Shown here piece after piece: positions 1 to 4,299 of a stretch of 6,771 nt of DNA. This DNA is from an uncultured bacterium. GTDB taxonomy: Bacteria > Desulfobacterota > WTBG01. The position numbers and the translations under genes are program-made. The stretch spans positions 1-6,771 of the forward strand of contig CALJBY010000299.1 in assembly GCA_938024025.1 (NCBI GenBank), given 5' to 3'. Below the pieces are notes generated by a model. It was not told where the DNA came from. It searched no databases and saw only the letters and a program-made list of their open reading frames with translations. The number at the start of each line of letters is the position of its first letter. The first letter of the stretch is position 1.

Positions 1-255
1 GCTTAAGGCAGTTATATCTAATATGGTTTTCTTTGCGCTCTCTGCGTCTTTGCGGTGAAAACCGATTTTTTAATTTAGGCATTCTAGGCACTTTAGCTCA
101 TTTTAGGCATTGCTTCTTGAATTCTGACTCCTGTCTTCTGACTTCTTTGTTTTTTAGTTTTTCTTCGTGTTCTTCGTGGTTTAGATTTTTTCATTTTAGG
201 CATTTAAACTGTGGTTTGGTTTTAACAATACTATAAAAGACAAAAGGAGGTTTTT
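1..255. repeat. Non-coding leader region made of short doubled words
   Basis: No credible gene is seen here. The DNA is T-rich on the plus strand and is composed of short words that each occur two or three times: TCTTTGCG at 30-37 and 47-54, TTTAGGCATT at 74-83, 102-111 and 195-204 (the last two extend to TCATTTTAGGCATT), TTCTGACT at 122-129 and 136-143, and TTCTTCGTG as an exact head-to-tail pair at 161-169 and 170-178. Words of this type (tgcgtctttgcggtgaa, ttcttcgtgg) recur, as far as I recall, in intergenic DNA of many unrelated environmental bacteria. Function is unknown. The open frame across 33-236 is Ser/Phe/Leu-rich, has no ribosome-binding site, and simply follows this composition. 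Confidence 0.6.
245..250 (+). promoter_or_regulatory. Strong ribosome-binding site of the PpiC-like gene
   Basis: A perfect AGGAGG lies five bases (TTTTT) before the ATG at 256. It fixes the start of the foldase gene and predicts efficient translation. Confidence 0.85.
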
Positions 256-1191
256 ATGCACTACAGAAGGTTCTTAATGGGTATGGTTGTTCTGAGCGTT
301 ACCCTTGTATTCTTTTTGCCTGTTAATCGGGCTGAAGAGAGTACAGCCGATTTACCAGATGGTCTGGTAGTCGCCAAAGTGGGTGATAAAGAGATCGTAT
401 TTGGTGATTTGAATGAATTAATAAAAATGATGCCCCCTTCCTATCAGGCCATGTTTAGATCGGATGACCAGATAACTAAACTGCTTGAACGGCAGATCGA
501 TAATATTTTATTTTCCCAGGAAGCCCGTCGATTACAACTTGATCAAGACCCGACCGTGCGATATAAAATTGAAGAATTTACCAAGGGTATGTTGACACAG
601 GCATTAATAGATACACAGGTAAATAAAAGTGTTACCGTAACAGATGGGGAGATTGAGGAATACTATAAAAAGCATCAAGACGAATTTCAGGTCCCTGAAA
701 AGATCAAGGTGAGTCATATCCTGATTGCAGTTGCTCCTGATGCACCGGAGAGCGAGAAAAAAGAGAAGAAAGCACAGGCTGAGGAAATACATGCCAAGGC
801 AAAAGCAGGGGAGGATTTCTCTGGCCTGGCCAAAAAGTACTCAGAGGATACTAAAACAAAAAACAGGGGAGGAGTGCTGGGTTTTTTCTCGAAGGGATCA
901 AAAAATCCCGAACTGGAGAAAGCCGCTTTCAGTCTCAAGAAGGATGAGGTAAGCAACCCTATCCTTACACCAAAGGGGTATCAGATTATTAAACTGCTCG
1001 ATACAAAAGAAGCAACAACAAAGAGTTTAGAAGAATCAAAAAGTAGAATCAGCAACAAGCTGCAGCAACAAAAGAGAAACGACGCTGTTGCAAAGCTGCT
1101 GGAAGATTTAAAGGCTAAAACCAACGTCGTTATCTATGAAGACGTTATCAAAAAGATAGCTGAAGCTCCTGAGGCACAACCCGGCAACTGA
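256..1191 (+). CDS. Secreted peptidyl-prolyl cis-trans isomerase, PpiC/SurA-like (parvulin family)
   Basis: This 311-residue protein is predicted to act outside the cytoplasm as a foldase/chaperone for exported proteins. Seen: a signal peptide (Arg4-Arg5, hydrophobic stretch about 8-22, likely cleavage after NRA at 26, no lipobox cysteine); a SurA-N-like helical region about 35-145; and a parvulin rotamase domain about 150-250. The domain shows KVSHILI at 151-157, DFSGLAKKYSED at 187-198, RGGVLGFF at 204-211 and GYQIIKLLD at 241-249. A charged helical tail (about 255-290) follows and the end is Pro/Ala-rich. The start is fixed by AGGAGG. One oddity: parvulins normally carry a second conserved histidine in a GYHII-like motif, and here it is Gln243; the first, His154, is kept. 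The gene stands alone on the plus strand and converges on the SAM hydrolase gene. The family is certain; the exact orthologue (SurA, PrsA or a PpiC paralogue) cannot be set. Confidence 0.92.
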   Translation: MHYRRFLMGMVVLSVTLVFFLPVNRAEESTADLPDGLVVAKVGDKEIVFGDLNELIKMMPPSYQAMFRSDDQITKLLERQIDNILFSQEARRLQLDQDPTVRYKIEEFTKGMLTQALIDTQVNKSVTVTDGEIEEYYKKHQDEFQVPEKIKVSHILIAVAPDAPESEKKEKKAQAEEIHAKAKAGEDFSGLAKKYSEDTKTKNRGGVLGFFSKGSKNPELEKAAFSLKKDEVSNPILTPKGYQIIKLLDTKEATTKSLEESKSRISNKLQQQKRNDAVAKLLEDLKAKTNVVIYEDVIKKIAEAPEAQPGN

Positions 1192-1205
1192 AAAAGAGTG
1201 TCGTT

Positions 1206-2003
1206 TTACGTGAGCAGGCTGACGGAAATTTCTGCTCCTTTTTCAACCTGTAAGGTCCTTTGGCAGTTCCCGTTCCTCACCGCTATCTCCAGCTGCTGGG
1301 AGCTCCCAAAGAGGGCTATGATCTCTCCCTCCCGTGCACTTGCATAGGAGGGAGAAATAGTTTCGATCACCGTTTCCCCGATCGTGATCCTGAAGGGTTT
1401 GTCTGCCACCACCGCATTGAAGAGCGTATAAGAAATGTTGCTTATCACATTACCAAAGTGATCGGTATACACCACCCGGGCTTTAATTACGCCCTTACGT
1501 ATCTCCGGCTCCAGTGCTTCCAACCGAACACAGTGTTTTAGCTCCTCTCCCAGATCATGAGCGGGTACCCCTAAGCTGAGGTGGGCAGCAACCGGCGCAA
1601 AAATGTCCCGGCCATGGAAGGTTGAGCTCACCCGGGGGAGAAAGTAACGCGTATTAGTAATTTCCCAAACCTTTTTAAACCCTTCCATCAAAAAGGCAAA
1701 GCTTAAAACCCCGTTATCGGGGCCAACAAACCGGTGCGTTCCCGACTCAATCAGAATCGGTTTCCGTTCACTTCCTACACCGGGGTCCACGACTACAAAG
1801 TGAATGGTCTCTGGTGGAAAGAATGCATAAGCGTTCTTGAGTACAAAAGCTGCTTCTTCTCTATCCTGTGGGGAAATCTGGTGGGTAATGTCAACAATCC
1901 GGCAATCGGGGTTGGTAGACAGTATGACGCCCTTCATTACACCTGCATAACCGCTTTTATCACCGAAATCGGTGATGAGGGTAATTATTTTCTGGGTATG
2001 CAC
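1206..2003 (-). CDS. S-adenosyl-L-methionine hydrolase (adenosine-forming), DUF62 / SAM hydroxide adenosyltransferase family
   Basis: Family members convert S-adenosylmethionine plus water (hydroxide) to adenosine and L-methionine in the cytoplasm; fluorinases and chlorinases are halide-using relatives. This 265-residue protein has the usual length and landmarks: LITDFGDKSGYAGVMKG at 9-25, VVVDPGVGSERKP at 70-82, VGPDNGVLS at 93-101, STFHGRDIFAP at 127-137 and DHFGNVISNI at 181-190. The Asp-Arg-His set that marks the hydroxide-using enzymes is present as Asp73, Arg80 and His130, with the Asp-Arg spacing of seven found in the archaeal prototype. A halogenase is therefore unlikely. The start is GTG at 2003: an in-frame stop lies a little upstream, the DFG motif begins at residue 12, and no better start fits. 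No clear Shine-Dalgarno is visible, so translation may be coupled to the PfkB gene, which ends 22 bases earlier. It is the last gene of the minus-strand cluster. Confidence 0.92.
   Translation of the reverse strand: MHTQKIITLITDFGDKSGYAGVMKGVILSTNPDCRIVDITHQISPQDREEAAFVLKNAYAFFPPETIHFVVVDPGVGSERKPILIESGTHRFVGPDNGVLSFAFLMEGFKKVWEITNTRYFLPRVSSTFHGRDIFAPVAAHLSLGVPAHDLGEELKHCVRLEALEPEIRKGVIKARVVYTDHFGNVISNISYTLFNAVVADKPFRITIGETVIETISPSYASAREGEIIALFGSSQQLEIAVRNGNCQRTLQVEKGAEISVSLLT
1212..1243 (+). terminator. Candidate intrinsic terminator of the PpiC-like gene, inside the opposing gene
   Basis: GAGCAG (1212-1217) can pair with CTGCTC (1232-1237) across a 14-base loop, followed by CTTTTT to 1243. 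It lies 20 bases after the foldase stop codon, so the position suits a rho-independent terminator. The stem is short and the loop long, which lowers certainty. It falls within the last codons of the minus-strand SAM hydrolase gene, so the same bases would serve two roles. Confidence 0.45.
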
Positions 2004-2025
2004 TGTTCTTATTGTGAAGAGGGGT

Positions 2026-2925
2026 TTAGAACTGGGTTAGTTGCTTGAATGATGCAAACCGTTTTTCAACCTCATCGAAGGTGAGGGTCTTGAGTCTCCC
2101 TAAGCTAAAATCTTCAACATTAAAGGAAGCCATGACGCTACCGTAAATAACGGCTTTGCGCAGTTCATGCTCTGTAACAGTGTTCACTGTTGCCAGGTAA
2201 CCGGTAAAGCCACCAGCAAAGCAGTCGCCTGCACCAGTAGGGTCAGAAATGGTATCCAGCAGGTATGCGGGGGCGGAAAAGATTGAGGAGGGAGTAAAAA
2301 GCAGGGCACCATTGCTGCCCTGTTTTACCACGAGTGTTTCCGGGCCATAGGAAGCAATCTGCCGGTACGCCTTAATCAGGTTGGACTCCTGAGACAGAAG
2401 CCGCGCTTCCCCCTCATTAATAATAAGGATGTCCACCTGTTGTATCGTTTCCTTAAGTTGATCAAGTTTACCATCGATCCAGAAATTCATGGTATCACAA
2501 ATAGTGAGCCTCGGTCGTTTTACCTGTTTCAGGACGGTGTGCTGGAGTTCAGGATCGATATTGGCAAGGAAAACAATAGGAGCCTCCCGATATTCATCAG
2601 GGATGTGGGGACGGAACGTCTCAAATACATTGAGTTGCGTATCGAGGGTCTCTGCCTCGTTCAAGTCACCGCTATATTTTCCTTTCCAGTGAAAGGTTAA
2701 GCCTTCTTCTCTTGTTATGCCTCCCAGGTCAATCGTTCTGTTTTTGAGAAAGGTAAGGTGCTCTTCCGGAAAATCCCGGCCGATAACGGCAACCACGCCT
2801 ACGCGGGTGAAATAACTCGCAGAAACCGAAAAGTAAACGGCAGAACCACCGAGTGCATTTTCAACCTTTCCATAGGGGGTTTCAACAGAATCAAGGGCAA
2901 CTGACCCGACAACTACTACATTCAT
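2026..2925 (-). CDS. PfkB/ribokinase-family kinase (sugar or nucleoside kinase)
   Basis: This 299-residue cytoplasmic kinase transfers phosphate from ATP (or ADP) to a hydroxyl of a sugar or nucleoside. Seen: an N-terminal strand MNVVVVGSVALD with Asp12, the family double glycine at 26-27 (ALGGSAVYF), an N-x-x-E motif at 170-173 (NEGE) for Mg/phosphate handling, VVKQGSNGALLF at 199-210, and the signature DPTGAGDCFAGG at 228-239 with catalytic base Asp234. An upstream in-frame GTG at 2937 would add four residues. The ATG at 2925 is preferred because GAGGA sits five bases before it and the family strand begins right there. It lies between a rodZ-like gene (37 bases upstream) and a SAM hydrolase gene (22 bases downstream). 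The substrate is not readable from sequence. Adenosine is a reasonable candidate because the neighbour should produce it and known adenosine kinases belong to this family; an unknown sugar is equally possible. Confidence 0.9.
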   Translation of the reverse strand: MNVVVVGSVALDSVETPYGKVENALGGSAVYFSVSASYFTRVGVVAVIGRDFPEEHLTFLKNRTIDLGGITREEGLTFHWKGKYSGDLNEAETLDTQLNVFETFRPHIPDEYREAPIVFLANIDPELQHTVLKQVKRPRLTICDTMNFWIDGKLDQLKETIQQVDILIINEGEARLLSQESNLIKAYRQIASYGPETLVVKQGSNGALLFTPSSIFSAPAYLLDTISDPTGAGDCFAGGFTGYLATVNTVTEHELRKAVIYGSVMASFNVEDFSLGRLKTLTFDEVEKRFASFKQLTQF

Positions 2926-2930
2926 TTTTG

Positions 2931-2935
2931 TCCTC
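2931..2935 (-). promoter_or_regulatory. Ribosome-binding site that decides the PfkB-family kinase start
   Basis: On the minus strand GAGGA ends five bases before the ATG at 2925. The alternative GTG at 2937 would overlap this site and has no comparable one of its own. The site lies within the second copy of an 11-base repeat whose first copy spans the stop codon of the upstream rodZ-like gene. Confidence 0.7.
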
Positions 2936-2973
2936 ACTCGGGTACAGGGTGCGCGGGGAGCATCACTCGGGTA
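2934..2973. repeat. 11-base direct repeat bracketing the rodZ-pfkB junction
   Basis: TCACTCGGGTA occurs at 2934-2944 and again at 2963-2973, 29 bases apart. On the coding (minus) strand it reads TACCCGAGTGA. One copy forms the end and stop codon of the rodZ-like gene. The other lies just before the kinase and supplies part of its Shine-Dalgarno sequence. It looks like a small local duplication. Confidence 0.6.
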
Positions 2974-3796
2974 AGGTCAGATCAATAACTTCACCGGGTT
3001 TTCCGGGATTGCCGAGCGGTTCTTCATTAAAGAAGAGCTCCACACCTCCTGCGTTTCCAATTCTGATAATAAATTTTTCCCGGGCCTTGAGGGTAAGGGA
3101 TTCCCCACTTTTCAGGAGCGCTTCATAGGGTCTACCCTGATCGAGCTGAACCTTCATCCATGCCTGCTCAGTAGCAACTACCCGGAGGGCCATCGGCTCT
3201 GCTTTACCTTCTTCTGTCTCTGTCGCCTCAACCGTCTCTTCCTCTTGCTCACCTTCAGGGGGGGACTCTTCTTCAAGCACAGCAGGTTCCTCCCTGTCGA
3301 AAACGGTAGTGTCTCCATCCTCTTCTACGGGGGCCTCTTGTGAGGCAAGGGGAGGGGAGGTTACTGATGAGGATGAGGTAGATGTTGTTGGCAGAGTATT
3401 GTTTGAAACGGTATCATTTTCCTGTTGCGGATTTCTACTCAGGAGCCATATGGTTAGCGCTACAATACATACGATACCTAAGACCAGCAGTCTCCCCGGG
3501 GTGAGAAAAGGTTGGGGTGGTTGTTCCTGTACCGGTTCATCAGTATCATTTTTTGTCTCGAGCGATTCCATGATTTCATGATACCGCTTAATAACATCAT
3601 TTTCATCCAGACCAAGATAGGAGGCATAGCTTTTAATGAAACCCTGTGTAAAAACTTTAGGAGGAATAAGGTCATAGTGATTATTTTCAATGGCCTCGAG
3701 AATTGTCCTGCGTATCCTCGTTGCCTGAGCAACTTCCTCGAGTGTTATGTTTTGAGCTTCTCTTTTATTTTTTAAATAGTCACCAAGTGTTTCCAA
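2963..3796 (-). CDS. rodZ: RodZ-like membrane protein with N-terminal helix-turn-helix and C-terminal DUF4115 domain
   Basis: RodZ family proteins link the cytoplasmic MreB filament to the cell-wall elongation machinery in the inner membrane and so help set cell shape. This 277-residue protein has the full architecture: a cytoplasmic Cro/xre-like helix-turn-helix (HTH_25) at about 4-72 (LGDYLKNKREAQNITLEEVA, then YDLIPPKVFTQGFIKSYASYLGLD), one membrane segment at about 102-119, a low-complexity Ser/Thr then Pro/Glu linker at about 121-200, and a C-terminal beta domain (DUF4115) from about 202 (LRVVATEQAWMKVQLDQG ... GNPGKPGEVIDLTLPE). The start is TTG at 3796 with AAAGG six bases upstream; the motif begins at residue 4, as is usual. 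It is the first gene of the minus-strand cluster. The symbol rests on architecture; the HTH part could in principle have another role. Confidence 0.87.
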   Translation of the reverse strand: METLGDYLKNKREAQNITLEEVAQATRIRRTILEAIENNHYDLIPPKVFTQGFIKSYASYLGLDENDVIKRYHEIMESLETKNDTDEPVQEQPPQPFLTPGRLLVLGIVCIVALTIWLLSRNPQQENDTVSNNTLPTTSTSSSSVTSPPLASQEAPVEEDGDTTVFDREEPAVLEEESPPEGEQEEETVEATETEEGKAEPMALRVVATEQAWMKVQLDQGRPYEALLKSGESLTLKAREKFIIRIGNAGGVELFFNEEPLGNPGKPGEVIDLTLPE

Positions 3797-3802
3797 AGCG
3801 TA

Positions 3803-3807
3803 CCTTT
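3803..3807 (-). promoter_or_regulatory. Ribosome-binding site supporting the TTG start of rodZ
   Basis: On the minus strand AAAGG ends six bases before the TTG at 3796. No ATG or GTG in the same frame fits the beginning of the helix-turn-helix domain, so the rare TTG start is accepted. Confidence 0.65.
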
Positions 3808-3853
3808 CACAATGTGGTATTTCTCCATGAAGGAAAACGTCCCCTGTGGTTTT

Positions 3854-3882
3854 TCTATAGCATAAACCGTTGCTCCACGCAA
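3854..3882 (-). promoter_or_regulatory. Candidate promoter of the rodZ-pfkB-SAM hydrolase cluster
   Basis: On the minus strand a -35-like TTGCGT (3877-3882) and a -10-like TATAGA (3854-3859) are separated by 17 bases, about 57 bases before the rodZ start. The match is only moderate (3/6 and 4/6). The -35 touches the left target duplication of the adjacent MITE-like element. An alternative that uses the element's own end is given among the findings. Confidence 0.3.
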
Positions 3883-3888
3883 GATAAA
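3881..3888 (+). repeat. Left target-site duplication of the MITE-like element
   Basis: AAGATAAA, identical to 4166-4173, ends immediately before the left terminal inverted repeat at 3889. Confidence 0.55.
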
Positions 3889-3919
3889 GTAATTTAACCC
3901 AGAATTTGCAATAGCAATC
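3889..3919 (+). repeat. Left terminal inverted repeat
   Basis: Pairs with 4132-4162 at 24 of 31 positions. The mismatches are at alignment columns 2, 4, 16, 23 and 26-28, leaving an uninterrupted TTTAACCCAGA block and a second TTTGCA block. Confidence 0.6.
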
Positions 3920-3938
3920 TACTGCGGCTTGTCCGGTT

Positions 3939-3968
3939 CATGACTTGGAGGCGCAGCCAAAAGTCATG
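3939..3968. repeat. Hairpin-forming inverted repeat inside the MITE-like element
   Basis: CATGACTT (3939-3946) is exactly complementary to AAGTCATG (3961-3968) across 14 bases. An alternative register adds TTGG/CCAA pairing with a two-base bulge. There is no T-run after it on either strand, so it is not a terminator. Confidence 0.55.
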
Positions 3969-3995
3969 TATATTAATATCAAATTAATCTTCCGC

Positions 3996-4013
3996 AAAGC
4001 ACGTTAGTGCTTT
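3996..4013. repeat. Hairpin-forming inverted repeat inside the MITE-like element
   Basis: AAAGCAC (3996-4002) and GTGCTTT (4007-4013) pair perfectly around the loop GTTA. No T-run follows on either strand, so this is read as part of the element's structure. Confidence 0.55.
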
Positions 4014-4041
4014 CAAATCCTTGCTGCAACGCTTGCTTCAC

Positions 4042-4088
4042 GATTTTGCTCCTCAACATATCTATGGATATGCCTTCGTTGCAAAATC
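4042..4088. repeat. Nested inverted repeat at the core of the MITE-like element
   Basis: The outer arms GATTTTGC (4042-4049) and GCAAAATC (4081-4088) enclose an inner hairpin CATATC-TATG-GATATG (4057-4072). The two are nearly concentric and leave an unpaired internal loop of seven and eight bases. The outer arm word matches the core of the right terminal repeat. Confidence 0.55.
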
Positions 4089-4131
4089 ACTCCAGCTGCA
4101 CGTTTCGCTGCGGTTTTCTGCGCCTCGCTAC

Positions 4132-4162
4132 GACAACTACTGCAAAATCTGGGTTAAAATTC
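4132..4162 (-). repeat. Right terminal inverted repeat
   Basis: This is the reverse-complement partner of 3889-3919. It contains TGCAAAATC (4141-4149), which also occurs inside the element at 4080-4088. Confidence 0.6.
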
Positions 4163-4165
4163 AGA

Positions 4166-4173
4166 AAGATAAA
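4166..4173 (+). repeat. Right target-site duplication of the MITE-like element
   Basis: AAGATAAA, identical to 3881-3888. It starts three bases beyond the aligned end of the right inverted repeat and five bases before the candidate -35 of the thiamine operon. Confidence 0.55.
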
Positions 4174-4177
4174 AGTC

Positions 4178-4205
4178 TTGACAAAAGTGGAATCTCTGGT
4201 ACATT
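4178..4205 (+). promoter_or_regulatory. Candidate promoter of the thiDN-thiC operon
   Basis: A consensus -35 TTGACA (4178-4183) is followed after 16 bases by TACATT (4200-4205), a 4/6 match to a sigma-70 -10 box. An AT-rich run follows (ATTTATAAAAA). The predicted transcript would begin near 4212 and carry a leader of about 88 bases containing the hairpin at 4250-4272. The perfect -35 is the main support. Confidence 0.45.
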
Positions 4206-4249
4206 TATAAAAACTGTTAGGGATGCTACCGCCAAGAAAATCAACCCAC

Positions 4250-4272
4250 AAAAAAGCCCTTTGGCTTTTTTT
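4250..4272 (+). terminator. Intrinsic terminator-like hairpin in the thiD-thiN leader (possible attenuator)
   Basis: AAAAAAGCC (4250-4258) pairs perfectly with GGCTTTTTT (4263-4271) around the loop CTTT, and the T-run continues to 4272: a nine-pair stem with a built-in poly-U tail. No plus-strand gene lies upstream for it to end. It sits between the candidate promoter and the thiD start (27 bases before the ATG), so it may control read-through into the thiamine genes. Only three of the nine pairs are G-C, so the stem is weak. Confidence 0.55.
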
Positions 4273-4299
4273 CTTTCCTGATACGTCCTAAGGTTTTTA

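Larger units (their letters stand above)
3889..4165. mobile_element. MITE-like non-autonomous element with terminal inverted repeats and an 8-base target duplication
   Basis: About 277 bases without a credible gene are bounded by imperfect inverted repeats at 3889-3919 and 4132-4162. They match at 24 of 31 positions when one is reverse-complemented, with the shared core TTTAACCCAGA. AAGATAAA occurs directly outside both ends (3881-3888 and 4166-4173), as expected for a target-site duplication; the right end has three extra bases before it. The interior can fold into three hairpins (3939-3968, 3996-4013, 4042-4088), and the end-repeat word GATTTTGC recurs inside. No transposase is encoded, so movement would depend on a partner elsewhere. 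The parent insertion-sequence family is not recognised. If real, it split an original rodZ-thiD intergenic region of about 220 bases. Confidence 0.62.

Noticed and set aside
33..236. Open frame of 67 codons upstream of the foldase gene
   Set aside because: It lies wholly in repeated T-rich words, has a Phe/Ser/Leu-dominated composition and lacks a ribosome-binding site.
232..237. TATAAA as a -10 box for the foldase gene
   Set aside because: No -35-like hexamer lies at 16-18 bases, and a start there would leave almost no room before the ribosome-binding site at 245-250.
1206..2003. Fluorinase or chlorinase activity for the DUF62 gene
   Set aside because: The Asp-Arg-His set of the hydroxide-using (hydrolase) branch is present, and no secondary-metabolism genes lie nearby.
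1260..2048. Plus-strand open frames opposite the SAM hydrolase gene
   Set aside because: They are antisense shadows of a gene with clear family motifs and show no motifs or translation signals of their own.
3309..3775. Open frames overlapping the rodZ-like gene in other frames and on the other strand
   Set aside because: They follow the low-complexity linker and helix-turn-helix coding sequence of rodZ and have no independent support.
4021..4281. Open frames across the rodZ-thiD intergenic region
   Set aside because: They begin at a TTG or similar without a ribosome-binding site, run through the inverted repeats, candidate promoter and hairpin, and resemble no family I know.
4270..4299. CCTGATACG before thiD as part of a TPP riboswitch
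   Set aside because: Only a few bases resemble the THI consensus; the CUGAGA segment and the pairing stems are absent.
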